A DNA stretch of 64,000 bases from Berberis thunbergii (Eukaryota > Streptophyta > Magnoliopsida > Ranunculales > Berberidaceae). The stretch is from the NCBI GenBank assembly GCA_003290165.1, contig QNQO01000556.1:310001-374000 (forward strand), in the 5' to 3' direction. Position numbers and translations under genes: made by a program. The notes beneath the pieces are model-generated. The model saw nothing but the letters and a program-made list of their open reading frames with translations, was not told where the DNA came from and searched no databases. Below are positions 46,587 to 56,510 of the stretch, piece by piece (the first letter of the stretch is position 1; each line of letters opens with the position of its first letter).

Positions 46587-47149
46587 CTCTTCCATTTTTG
46601 TACCCTCTCCTGATAAGGAATGAACTTTGTGTGCTTGTACTCTTTTTGTCTTTGAAAATTAATGAAAACAGTTTTATTCATTCAGTACTTGTTGTCTCTA
46701 TTGCATGTTTTTCATTTCGCCTTGTCGTCTTGCTTTGGCATAGGCTGGTTGAATCAATAGGACGTTGACTGGTATGTCTGCGGTAGAGAGCTTGACCGCT
46801 TTGTGCTATGAATGACTTGGGGTCATTGTAGTGTAGTCATGTCCGGTAGTGGGCATGTTAGGAACAATTTAGCTGGGGTTGAGTCATCTAAACTGTGCCT
46901 TGTCCCCAAGGAAAGCTGATTGAGGGTTACCTTGCTTATCTGACCGGTTGGCTGTAGCTGCTGCTGTGAGTGAGTTGTGATGGTCGAGCATGCGTGTTAG
47001 AGCGTTCATGCCGATTCAGGCGTCGTAAGCTCGGGTTGTCATCCTAAGTAGTTTTATCTGGGCATTGGTCGTGTGATCTTTATATCGACGCGAGTGACCT
47101 TTGCTTATCACTAGAATGTCAGTTTGTTTGAGCGTGAAAACGCTGACTC
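46587..47149. other. Region between antisense ORF and tandem repeats (copy C)
   Basis: Non-coding; a possible polyadenylation region lies near 46650-46670 (A-rich AATTAATGAAAAC). Confidence 0.45.
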
Positions 47150-48030
47150 AGCTAGATTCCCATTTGGCGACTAGGTTGAAAAGCAATGGTCTTGTGGCAA
47201 GCAGTCGGTATCAGTTTGGGATTGACTAGGCTCCCATCTTCCAAATCATTTATGTCCGAGCAGAGCGGACTATAGATTTGGGGAGTAAAGATTTGGCGAC
47301 CAGGTTGAAGAGCAGTGGTCCCATAGGAAGCCGTCGGAATCAGTTCGGAATTGATCAGGCTCCCACTTCCCAAATAATTTATGTCCGAGCAGAGCGAACT
47401 CAGATTTGGGGAGTAAAGGTTTGGCGACCAGGCTGAAAACTATGGTCTCGTGGCAAGCCGACAGAATAAGTTCAAGATCGACTAGTCTCCTACTTTTCGA
47501 ACCATCTACACCCTCCCTGCGCGGTAGAGGTTACGAATTCGAGAGATGTTTGGTTATCGGGCTGAAAAGCAGTGATCTCGTGGCAAGCCATCAGAATCAG
47601 TTTAGGACTGACTAGGCTCCCACAATCCAAATTATCTACTCCTGAGTGCACCAAATTACAAATTTGGGAGTTTTTCAGCGGCCATGGCTGACTAGGCTCC
47701 CACCATCTAGACTATCTACACCATAGCAGCACAAGCAACAAGTCTAGGTTTGGTGATTTGACGGCCACGCTAAAAAGTAGTGGTTCCATGGAGAGCTGTC
47801 GGAATCAGTTCAGGACTGACTAGGCTCCCACCTTCCAAACCATCTACACCCTCGCAGTGGGGGCTACAGGTCTGGGCTTTGATTAAAAGCTTTCGTAGCT
47901 GGTCGTCACCAGCTAGGCTTACCTGATTAGGTTTGACGATCACTAACCATGGATGGGGCAGTGATCTCTGACAAGTCATCGTCATTAGGGGTGGTAACGC
48001 TGATTAGACTCCCACTTCCTAAATAGTCGA
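47150..48030. repeat. Internal tandem repeat array of Tat element (copy C)
   Basis: About six to seven degenerate units of ~120-135 bp. Each has AGGCTGAA-type text, a GTCGGAATCAGTT word, ACTAGGCTCCCA and TTTATGTCCGAGC or ATCTACACC. The A/B truncation break falls inside this array. Arrays in this part of Tat/Ogre-type elements are known as a source of satellite DNA. Confidence 0.75.
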
Positions 48031-48553
48031 TGCCCGAGCTGAGTGGACTAGGTATCGGGATGAACCAGAAGCCATCGTTACTGAACTTGGCATACTAAGC
48101 TTGACTGGTTTGACTAGAGGTTCCGCCTGCTAGAGAGTGTGCGAACCTAATCCATCAGCATATTGCATGGAGTGGGTGAAATTACCTGGTGATCTGTAGG
48201 TATAATCTGTATGTCAGAGTTGACTAGGATCTCTAGTGCTCATGCCAAGCACGTGATAGAGTGTTGTTTGAATAATAGGCTAAGCCCATGGGCCCACAAA
48301 GGAAGGGCTAGGGTTTCATGCACGGTGTGTTATGTGTACGGCGTAGATTGCTTGGTGACACGTGTACGACGTAGGCTGCGTGACGGTTGAGTATCGGTTA
48401 CTCCCCTTTAATTGATGGGGTTGCGTGCATCGCCATTAATTGATTGACATGGCCTGTGCAGTTTCCTTGGGAACTGTCATTTTCCAGTTCCCCGTACGGT
48501 ATTCAATGCTTGGCAGTTAATGCTTGAGTGCCCGCTTGGTGAACCATCATGTC

Positions 48554-48560
48554 TATATAA
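48554..48560 (+). promoter_or_regulatory. Possible plus-strand TATA box inside Tat element
   Basis: TATATAA about 75 bp before the in-frame repeat ORF; position suits a promoter antisense to gag. Weak evidence. Confidence 0.3.
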
Positions 48561-48631
48561 TGGTGCTCTCCAATCGTTGTAGGCACAATCTTTCACAGAG
48601 CTTATCTTCTGTAATTTCCTTGCTTGAAAGA

Positions 48632-48835
48632 TATGCTTTGGGTTTTCCAATGGCTGAAGAAAATGCTTTGGGTTTTCCAAAGGCTGAAGTTGAATCTCCG
48701 TCTCTGGAGTCTCCGAATGTTCTGACATTTGCGCCGATCAGGCATAGAGATAGTTGTTGTTATGCGTGGTCACCCGATATGGGTGGGCACGCAGTTGATT
48801 CGCTGAGGTCTCACAATTTCTTCTCATATTTCTGA
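48632..48835 (+). CDS. Small hypothetical ORF with 10-residue in-frame repeat
   Basis: The open frame runs from 48524. A 30-bp direct repeat (48633-48662 and 48663-48692) encodes ALGFPMAEEN then ALGFPKAEVE. The frame continues with Ser/Pro-rich text and ends at 48835. No family is recognised. The repeat unit being exactly ten codons hints at former coding use; it could be the N-terminus of another antisense ORF of the element. Confidence 0.3.
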   Translation, partial: YALGFPMAEENALGFPKAEVESPSLESPNVLTFAPIRHRDSCCYAWSPDMGGHAVDSLRSHNFFSYF

Positions 48836-50005
48836 GAATTAGTATGGTTTCCTACCAAGGGAGATGCCTTGGTGTTACACCATACCACTTTTGCTTTCGT
48901 GTGCTCAAATCCCGCTGCTAACGAATGGCTGATCGAAATGTTAGTTGACGTGTGATGTCTCTGGGTGCGGTAGTTCTCAGTCACACCTGCCATCGCATAT
49001 GGGAAAAGTGGTATCTCTTGAAAGCATTGTGAGACCATAGTTGTGTCGATGCTTGTGGCCATCCTCATCTGCTTGCTTCTAAACTATTTGAGAAGTTAGA
49101 AGGGGATCGGATGTCTCTTGAGGAAATCAACAGCAAGTTGTGATGTCTACAATGCTGTAGTACAAGACTTTTTCGGGGTGATTTGATGGAGTAATCTGAC
49201 TGCTCAGTCTTTCAATCTCTTCTACCACTTTGTCTTTATCTTCGGAAGGTATCAAACATATCCCATTATCTTACTTTTGTTGTCACTTGCAGATTGCTAG
49301 CATCGAAGGGTTTGCAAGTCTTCGGCAGACGTTGTCCATAGCAAAATTGTCTAAGCGAGTCTTTTATTTCAGTTCGCACTGTATTCAGACGCTTATAGTG
49401 CTCAGTCTTTGTATCTGCTTCAGGGCGTTCGTAATATGTAGCCTTTTGTATCTGCCTCAAGGTGCTTGTTGTTACATCTTTCCGATCATCAAAAGAATTT
49501 GTTTTTCATAATTCTTCCTTTATTTCTTAAATGATTGAAAATCACATAAGTCTTTTAAGAACTAAAGCTCAATATTGATCATGGAAAGAGAAACAAACAA
49601 CTTAAAGTAAACTAACTTTTGACGGAGAGAAATTGATCCTAGCCTTGAAGTGGATTCGGGTTGTTCTCGTGGATCATTTGATGGACGATCGAGGTGTTAC
49701 ATATGTTATTGAAGAGTAAACCTTGCAGAGGGGCGGATCTCCACGCTGACGAAGTGTCGGGGGGATGTGCTCCCACTTGCCATGGCCTTTTCGACTCATT
49801 GGGCGGAAGAGCTTGTTGCTCCTGTACCGTTTGAAAATGATGTCTTTACTGTCTTTTGGCCTTGCTTTGGGTCAGGCTGTTCTACATGATGTAGCTGAAT
49901 TTGGGAGCATTCTATCTGTTTCTGTGCGGCATAGTGGCAACCTCATGTCATAGGTTAGTATCCACGTATTGTTACTTCGGAATGGTTAGCAGTATACTTA
50001 ACACA

Positions 50006-50391
50006 CTAGTGAAGGGTGGAGACCATTGCTTCCATATAGTGGAGACAAGGTTTTCCCAAGATGAGGTTGTAGGATGACGGTGCGTTTACCACCATGAAGT
50101 CCAGAAATAATACTTTCCTGAGCTGCGGTTCTCCTACTACCGTAGCTAATCTTATCTTTTCGATGGGGAAGCACTTCTCCCGTTGAATCCGATCAACGGG
50201 TATTCTGAAGACGTCAGATTTTTCTCTTTGAGGTCCATGCTGTGGAACGCGTTATAGAACATAACGTTAAGTGAACTTCCTGTGTCAATCAGAGCTTCCT
50301 TCACTTCCCACTTTGTGATGGAAACAGAGATGACCAAGGCGTCGTTGTGCGGTGCTCGGACTCCATCGAGGTCCCTGTCCCTAAAAGTCAA
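50006..50391 (-). pseudogene. Retroviral-type aspartic protease of Tat element, frameshifted
   Basis: Minus-strand residues include FRDRDLDGVRAPHNDALVIS and then ALIDTGSSLNVMFYNAF, the active-site DTGSS of clan AA aspartic proteases. After a frameshift near 50175 the frame continues IRLATVVGEPQLRK, VVNAPSSYNLILGKPCLHYM, the usual end of the domain with ILG. It would cleave Gag-Pol. No reverse transcriptase follows. Confidence 0.8.
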
Positions 50392-50412
50392 AGTGAGAAT
50401 GGGGTTCTGAAC

Positions 50413-51664
50413 CTATGAGTGGCAGATGTGCCTGTCCACATCCGCGGATTGTGTCCGCATATCCAATAGTGTCCGCTTGGGGGACCTGTATGACTGGTAT
50501 TCATTTGGTTCAACTCCATGAATAACGTAGATTATCCCTGGAGTCACCTTCTTTATTTCTTTAACGGACTCCCTTCTGTCCTTTGTCTGTTCCATTGGTT
50601 TCTCAGACTTCAGGAACTCTTTTAGTTTGCCTTTGCGGATCCAGTACTCAACTTCATATCTCAAACTCTTCCAGTCGTTGGTGTTGTGCCGCCCTCCTTG
50701 TGGTACATGCAGTATCTGTCGTTGTCATGCTTGGAGGGGTATCCGCATGTCTTTGGGAGCCACTTCAGTTCCTCCCAACTTTTCATGGAGTTAAGTACGT
50801 CTGACAGGCTAGCGCTTAGGGGTGTCACGACTCTGGATCTAACGTAGTTGGATGATTTCTCCGGCCTGGGACCGCTAGGGTCTGGCCTGTTGTCGTTGCT
50901 CTTCCTTTTGCTCCGTTCCTCGTCCTCGCGACTCTTTCCCTCCTTCTTGTCCCTAAGAGAAAAAGCTTCCTGTCACTTTCGGTTTCCCTTTTAGCAGTCC
51001 TTGACTCCTCGAGGGTGATGTGTTTCTGGACGCTCTTGAGGAGCCTTGCCATGTCCTGAAAGGGCTCCAAGGTGAGGTACTCAAAAAGTTTTCCCTCTAT
51101 GAGGCCCGCAGTGAAAGCCGTCACTGTTGTATCGTCACTACACTCGTCGATGAGGGTCGGCTCATTGTTAAAGTGTATGACATACTCTTGAATCGTCTCG
51201 CCGAACCTCTGCGTTAGAGAGAGTATGTAGTGCGAGCCTTTTTTGAAACACTGGCTTCCAATGAAACGTCTTAGGAATTCCTTCGCCAGTCTTTTGAAGA
51301 GTTGATTGACTTTCGTGGAAGGCTGTGGAACCATGTCAGCGCAAAGCTTTTGAAACTAGTGGAAAAGGTTCTGCACATGATAGACTCGAATCCTTCTTTG
51401 AAGCGAATCCCTTCCGTGCTACTTTTAGTCTCCATTAGCAAGTAGTGGATTTTGTCGGGTAAGAGTCTCCACCACCTTGGCGATTTGCTATATCTGTGAT
51501 GCCAACATATCAATTCTGGGGTCCATGGTTACTGCCGTTGGCGTGGGAGCGTGAGTTGGCTGCTCGTGCACGATAGGAACTGCTGAATGAGACGGTATAG
51601 GGACAGCCTGAGCGTTGGACGTGTCCCTCGGTTCTCCGTTGTTGCGTGTCCTGGTGGTCACCAT
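50413..51664 (-). pseudogene. Gag of Tat element (Retrotrans_gag), frameshifted
   Basis: Likely start is MVTTRTRNNGEPRDTSNAQ at 51664. Near 51390, GFESIMCRTFSTSFKSFALT and TWFHSLPRKSI match the front of the Retrotrans_gag domain. In a second frame the domain continues EFLRRFIGSQCFKKGSHYIL and ETIQEYVIHFNNE (51150-51310). Near 50700 a zinc-knuckle-like YCMYHKEGG..HNTNDW, whose last Cys is Trp, is followed by LRYEVEYWIRKGKLKEFL. Several frameshifts and stops separate these pieces. The gene would make the capsid protein. Confidence 0.8.
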
Positions 51665-51719
51665 CTCTCTGGGTTTTGATAGGAGATAACGATTAGGGTA
51701 AAGTTATGAACTATGTCGT

Positions 51720-51737
51720 CCCCACAGATGGCGTCAA
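51720..51737 (-). other. Primer binding site of Tat element (copy C)
   Basis: Element strand TTGACGCCATCTGTGGGG, directly after the LTR. Its form is typical of plant Gypsy elements; I do not assign the tRNA. Confidence 0.65.
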
Positions 51738-51739
51738 AC

Positions 51740-52421
51740 TGATGCATTTTTTTTCGCTCCCTGCTTTAACCTAATCCCGCTGACCTGTTGACCTGCACAA
51801 GTAACACACTTGAAGCATAGACCACCGTGGGACGACCGATGACACTTTGATGCTAAAGTCAGACAAGACTCCGAGGAAGGTGTAATGCTGTAACATGGAT
51901 TTTGTAGCGTACTTGCTTACCAAGCTCATGTCTTATTTATAGTGCAAGGAGTTCTGGTTCTACCAAACCATCGTAGGCGTAGTTTAGAAAGGAAATCTTC
52001 GTGGAAATCCCTCCTAATTAGGAATTGTGCTATAGGAGGGAAGTTCTATGTTAGCTCCGTGCTCCTAGATACGCGAGAAATAGTTCCAAATCCATGAACA
52101 ATCCATAAAAGGGAATTTCCCCGTGTAGAAGATACTCTGGTGTTTGCTTCCTAGTTCGAAATAGAGAGCAGCTGTAGTTGCCCGTTCGAAGCTGATCCTT
52201 GAGATACTTGCCTGAATAGGGCTTACAGGTATTGAGGATAACTGTGGGATGCGTGGGCCTAGCATGCTATGAGAGTTCGGGTCTACCTGGCGGACCACAA
52301 TTGGGCCGGCTTAGAATAGCTTGGGCCGGATCAGTGTTGGGCTAACACTTGAGGCTGTAGTTCCTCGAGATTATCATGACACGTGTTCGACTCCGGGGTG
52401 TGACCGTTTTATGTATCATCA
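51740..52421 (-). repeat. Tat-type 5' LTR (copy C)
   Basis: 682 bp, TGATGCAT...ATGTATCATCA; TATA box 51932-51942. It differs from the left LTR at many positions. Confidence 0.85.
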
Positions 52422-53207
52422 ATGTGGATCTTAGTTATGAGAGAAGGATTTTGGGAAGTTGGTTTATTATTTATTATTTGGTCCATGTCTGTACCATAAT
52501 AATTGTACCTGTTATTCCTTAATTTTTAGATAATCTATTAATTTAAATTGTTTAAAAATCAGACGTGACATTTTGGGTTCTATCATTTGTACCAATCTTG
52601 TGAGTGTGTCTTGAGTTTGTCCAAGTTAAAGTCTAAGTCCCAACACCATTTTGACTCCGTTAACTATTTAAGTTTCGTCATTACAAATTATGTTTTTCTC
52701 CCTTGACATGTTGACCAAGACTTGTTTCTCTTGATATTTGACTAAACCAATAAAGTTAAGTAGTCAAAACATAATTTGAAGTACAAAACTTAGATGGTCA
52801 ACACAACCAAAGAGATCTTGGGACCCTAGTCTACCTTAAAAACAAACTCATGACTCAAAATCTAAACAACCTTGTTCTTTATTATGGCTCAAATGGGAGT
52901 ACACCACTATTACTCAATCATGGTATTTAATGGGAGTGTTTTTAATAATCAATCTTGGGTTCCATTGTGCTACATACTCGTTTTTTGTAATTCTATCATT
53001 TTCTTGCAAACGTCCATTTGAAATGTTTTGGGGTTTACAACATTTGTTGTGGTAAATAAACCAGTGAAAATTCAATAACACATTTTCTACTTTGGCCAAT
53101 TATTTCTTTGTCAACATTTGTTTACCTACATGGCTATATATTTTCAGTGCCGACATCGCCTTTTGATATTTTAGTAGCTGTTATATTAATATATATCTCA
53201 TAAATAT
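52422..53207. other. AT-rich spacer
   Basis: No gene, repeat or element border recognised. 53203-53207 (AATAT) is the left target duplication of the solo LTR. Confidence 0.5.
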
Positions 53208-53747
53208 TGATGATTCTAAAATTCGGTCTCCTGTAAGTTTGACCTGTAAAACAAATGTTAGATTGCAAACGACCACCTTTTTTTATTGCCGAAGGCACTC
53301 CATCGTTTAAGTCAGTAACTCTGTTGGAAATGTAGGTAAATCTGGACATAATTCAGTTACAATTATATACCTTTGTCGAATGTTCTCTTTACCTTATATA
53401 GTGGTCGTTATTAATTCTTTGCATGATTTAAGCATATGAGGCACAACGAGAGGAGACGTTCTCTATAACAGTCTTCTCCTTTATGAAGATACGTCCTTGG
53501 ATGTGTAACTCCCTCCACGACTCTTTTTCTCTGTAACATTGCTCTTCTTTAAGGAAGAACTATATTGGGTTTGGATTTGGGCCTCTGACCATGATTTATT
53601 CTGATGGGCCTTGTTTGGGCTTTTATAACTGAATTCTCCATTTTTGGGCTCTGTGAATTGTTCTGGTCTTAAAATATTTGTTCCTTGTGATGGATGATCT
53701 TTACCATGTGTATGGCTGTGATGACAATCTTATTTGATGTATCATCA
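53208..53747 (-). mobile_element. Solo LTR of the second Tat-type family
   Basis: 540 bp, TGATGATTC...TGATGTATCATCA, flanked by AATAT at 53203-53207 and 53748-53752. The same length and clear similarity as the LTR at 54792-55331. TATA-like CTATATAAGG on the minus strand at 53392-53401. Unequal recombination between the two LTRs of one element leaves such a remnant. Confidence 0.85.
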
Positions 53748-53752
53748 AATAT

Positions 53753-54791
53753 GTATTTCATTTCAATACCACATTTCTCCTAAATAATATAGAAATATGA
53801 AACTCTTATAAATATCTCAGGTACATGTACATCTTCAAGGCATTTTTAGTTACTTCAGGGTCTTTCATATATGCTTTAAGAAAATATACATTGTTTAAGG
53901 CAATAACATCTTTCATGGTTTTTGTGGAAGTAGAATTTTAATACATACACTCTTCTAAAGCTTTATACATATGTAATTTCTTTGGAGGTTTAATCGGGCA
54001 TAGTTTTTCATTTAACCTTTTTTTTGGGGGTAATGCATCTCTGGAGTATATTGCTTTCACGTGATTTTTGCATGCAACTGAAAATTTCTTGATTAACTCC
54101 TGTTATACCTAAATCAGGTTAACCCGTAAAGTTTATTTTATTTTAACTAATATTATTTGTTAGGACAAAAACATGCAATTGAAGCATAACTGTTGACACT
54201 AATAACTGATAAACTATGGATATTGGCCATTCTACATATGTCCGATTTATCTGACCCTCATAAGCAAGTTGCTTGATGAAGGTTGGTAATAGGATAAGAT
54301 GCTCATAGAGCTAGCCCATCAATGGGAAACTGATATTTTCCTAGTGAGAACTTTACAATTTCTTGTTACATTGCACATATACAAATTGACAATGAATCTT
54401 ATTTCATTCATGATATGTCAGATTCATTTGTTGAAATTGATTCACCCAACTTATAATAACTTGTATGTTCTAGAGTACACAGTAATGGAAAATTGTTATA
54501 CTACAATGTTTGGAGGTCCTAGATGTAAAAATTACGGGGTGCAAGGTAAATAGCTCCAATAAGATTTAGTTACTTGATGAATTATTATAGATTGCAAGTT
54601 AATCATTTTTATTCAATCTAAGTGATCTAATGTATTATGTATTGTTCATATGTGAATCACACTGTCTTTGGGATGGTGAGGCTCGTTTTATAGCAAGTTT
54701 ACAAGTGTTTATATGGGTAGTATGAAGCAAAATATGCAATAAAAATGCAACAATTCATTATTCAAATACTTTATTTTATAGTATTGGTGCA
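53753..54791. other. AT-rich spacer
   Basis: No credible gene or repeat seen. The last five bases (GTGCA) should be the left target duplication of the next element. Confidence 0.5.
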
Positions 54792-55331
54792 TGATGAGTC
54801 CAAATCTCGTTCTCCTGTGAGTTTAAATTGCAAAACAAAGGTTAGACTGCAAAAGATCACTTTTTGGTGGTCGAAGATACTCCCATGCTTAAGTCAGCAA
54901 CTCTGTTGGAGAAGGAAGTAAATCTAGAAAAAAAACTCAGTTAAAGTCGTATACTTTGGTCCATTGTTGCCTTTACCTTATATAATGGTCGTGGTTAATT
55001 CTCTGCGTGACTTAAGCATGTGAGGCGCAACGGAAGGAGACGTTATTCATAACAGTCTCCTCCTTTATGAAGATGCGTCTACGGAGGAGCAACTCCCTCC
55101 ATGACTATTTTCTTATGCAACGTATCTCTTATTTATGAGAAAATTCGTTTTGGGCCTAGATTTGGGCCTTAATTATGATTTCTTTCAATGGGCCATGTTT
55201 GAGCCTTTATGCTTGGTTTTGCCTTCTCTGGCCTTTATGAACTAGCCCAGTTTTGGGATACCTGATCCTCGTGATGAGTGATTTATGCCATGTGTATGGC
55301 TGTGATGACAGTATATTTTGATGTATCATCA
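54792..55331 (-). repeat. 3' LTR of second Tat-type element
   Basis: 540 bp, TGATGAGTCC...TGATGTATCATCA; TATA-like TTATATAAGG at 54976-54985 (minus). Confidence 0.85.
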
Positions 55332-55345
55332 GCTACTCCTCCCTT
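55332..55345 (-). other. Polypurine tract
   Basis: Minus strand AAGGGAGGAGTAGC abuts the 3' LTR. Confidence 0.7.
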
Positions 55346-55626
55346 AGTAAGTATTCTCATGTATCCACTAATTGTGTTGTAGTTGGATTTCAATTTCAAC
55401 ATTATGATGCATTTAATGCTCTTACTGGCTGTCGCTGCTGCTGTCTCTCTAATGTTTCGTCCGTCTACTCGTTTCAGTGTGCAGTTGCCATATTTTGCAC
55501 ATTCTCCCAAGAGTGGACCTTTCGCTACTCGTCCTTATAGAATGAGGAGTTGGGTTCGTAGTTTTAACCTTTACACATCTCTGATTTCCAGTTGATTCCT
55601 TTATCCCTTGCTTTTGCTTAGCAACC

Positions 55627-56510
55627 ATGTCTAGCTTCAAGGTTTTGAGTGGCGATGTTCTTGATGCTTGCGACTTTTTTTTGCCTAAGTGGGTGACACA
55701 TGCGACTTAGATAGCATTTGTCAAGATTATTCGTTGCCGACCGATCTTGAAATCATTATCCCTGAATAGGGCAATGGTCCCTGTCATTCGAAGCATGGCT
55801 ATATCGCTCTGTATCCTGGTATGTTCCATTCTGGCTTTAGGCTTTCGGCTCTTGAGATCGTCTGGGAGTACCTAGATTTTGTGGGCATCGCTCTTGCCCA
55901 ACTGGCTCCTAATGGTTGGAAGGTGATGATTGCAACCTTAACAACGGTTGTCACATCCGGTATCCCTCTGAATGTTAGAGTGTTGCATTCCTTGGTGGGG
56001 TTTGCTGTAAACGCTAACCGCAATTGTTATCTTCGTTCCCTATCTTGTTTCAAGAGTTAGCGAAAGGAGTATGGGGGTTGGTCGAGGCCCTGGTTTGATG
56101 TGTCCATTACCTCCGACTATTTTAAGTTGTGTAAAAATCAGATTTTGCGATCATTCCGAGAGCCTATGAGGGTTGAGTTATCGCTGTCGTTGGAGGAACA
56201 TGAGTTTTGTAGTTGGTTTGACAAGCTTCCCTGAGTCTCGATGGAAAATTTCCTTACTACGTATGCTATTATCCATAGTGGCTTATATTCTCTGGTGATG
56301 TGAATGTTGGATGCATAGTGAATTTCGTTAAGGAACCTGTAGGCCAAATAGCTTATGTTGTTGTAGGATACTTTGGGAGTGTTGGCTCGATCGTTAGAAA
56401 GAAGAAAGTTTCAGGCCTCCTAGCCCGTCTAAGATGTTGGCAATCAGTCCTAATTGTGTCTCTCAAAGAAGCTTGCCACATCGGTTCATGGTACCATTAA
56501 GACTCCCTCT
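55627..56510 (+). pseudogene. PF04195-like antisense ORF, first part (split by insertion)
   Basis: ATG at 55627 (MSSFKVLSGDVLDACDFFLP), stopped after ~28 codons. The core is intact in a long frame at 55790-56056: MFHSGFRLSALEIVWEYLDF then VGIALAQLAPNGWKVMIATL and LNVRVLHSLVGFAVNA, the best PF04195 match in the window. The text continues with WFDVSITSDYFKL to 56510, where the Athila-like LTR begins. The second part is at 61796-62682. It lies opposite to the integrase of the same element. Confidence 0.78.

Larger units (their letters stand above)
48031..50005. other. Unassigned internal region of Tat element (copy C)
   Basis: Contains a small plus-strand ORF (separate entry) and unassigned sequence. 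The text SKLFEKLEGDRMSLEEINSK near 49077-49139 (plus strand) looks like another coiled-coil fragment. The rest (49500-50005) has no family match I can defend; RT would be expected here if pol were intact. Confidence 0.4.
43190..52421 (-). mobile_element. Tat-type Gypsy element lacking RT/RNase H/integrase (copy C)
   Basis: 9.2 kb between two ~683-bp LTRs. On the minus strand come PBS, gag and protease; then an unassigned region, internal tandem repeats, and on the plus strand a PF04195-like ORF next to the 3' LTR. Pol beyond the protease is absent. The two LTRs differ at many sites, and the bases outside them (ATAAT left, ATGTG right) do not form a clear 5-bp duplication. Placement in the Tat lineage rests on the antisense ORF and the protease and gag style; it is an inference. 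Confidence 0.78.

Noticed and set aside
49700..50005. Reverse transcriptase remnant left of the protease in copy C
   Set aside because: Translated all minus frames by eye and found no YXDD or other RT motif; left as unassigned.
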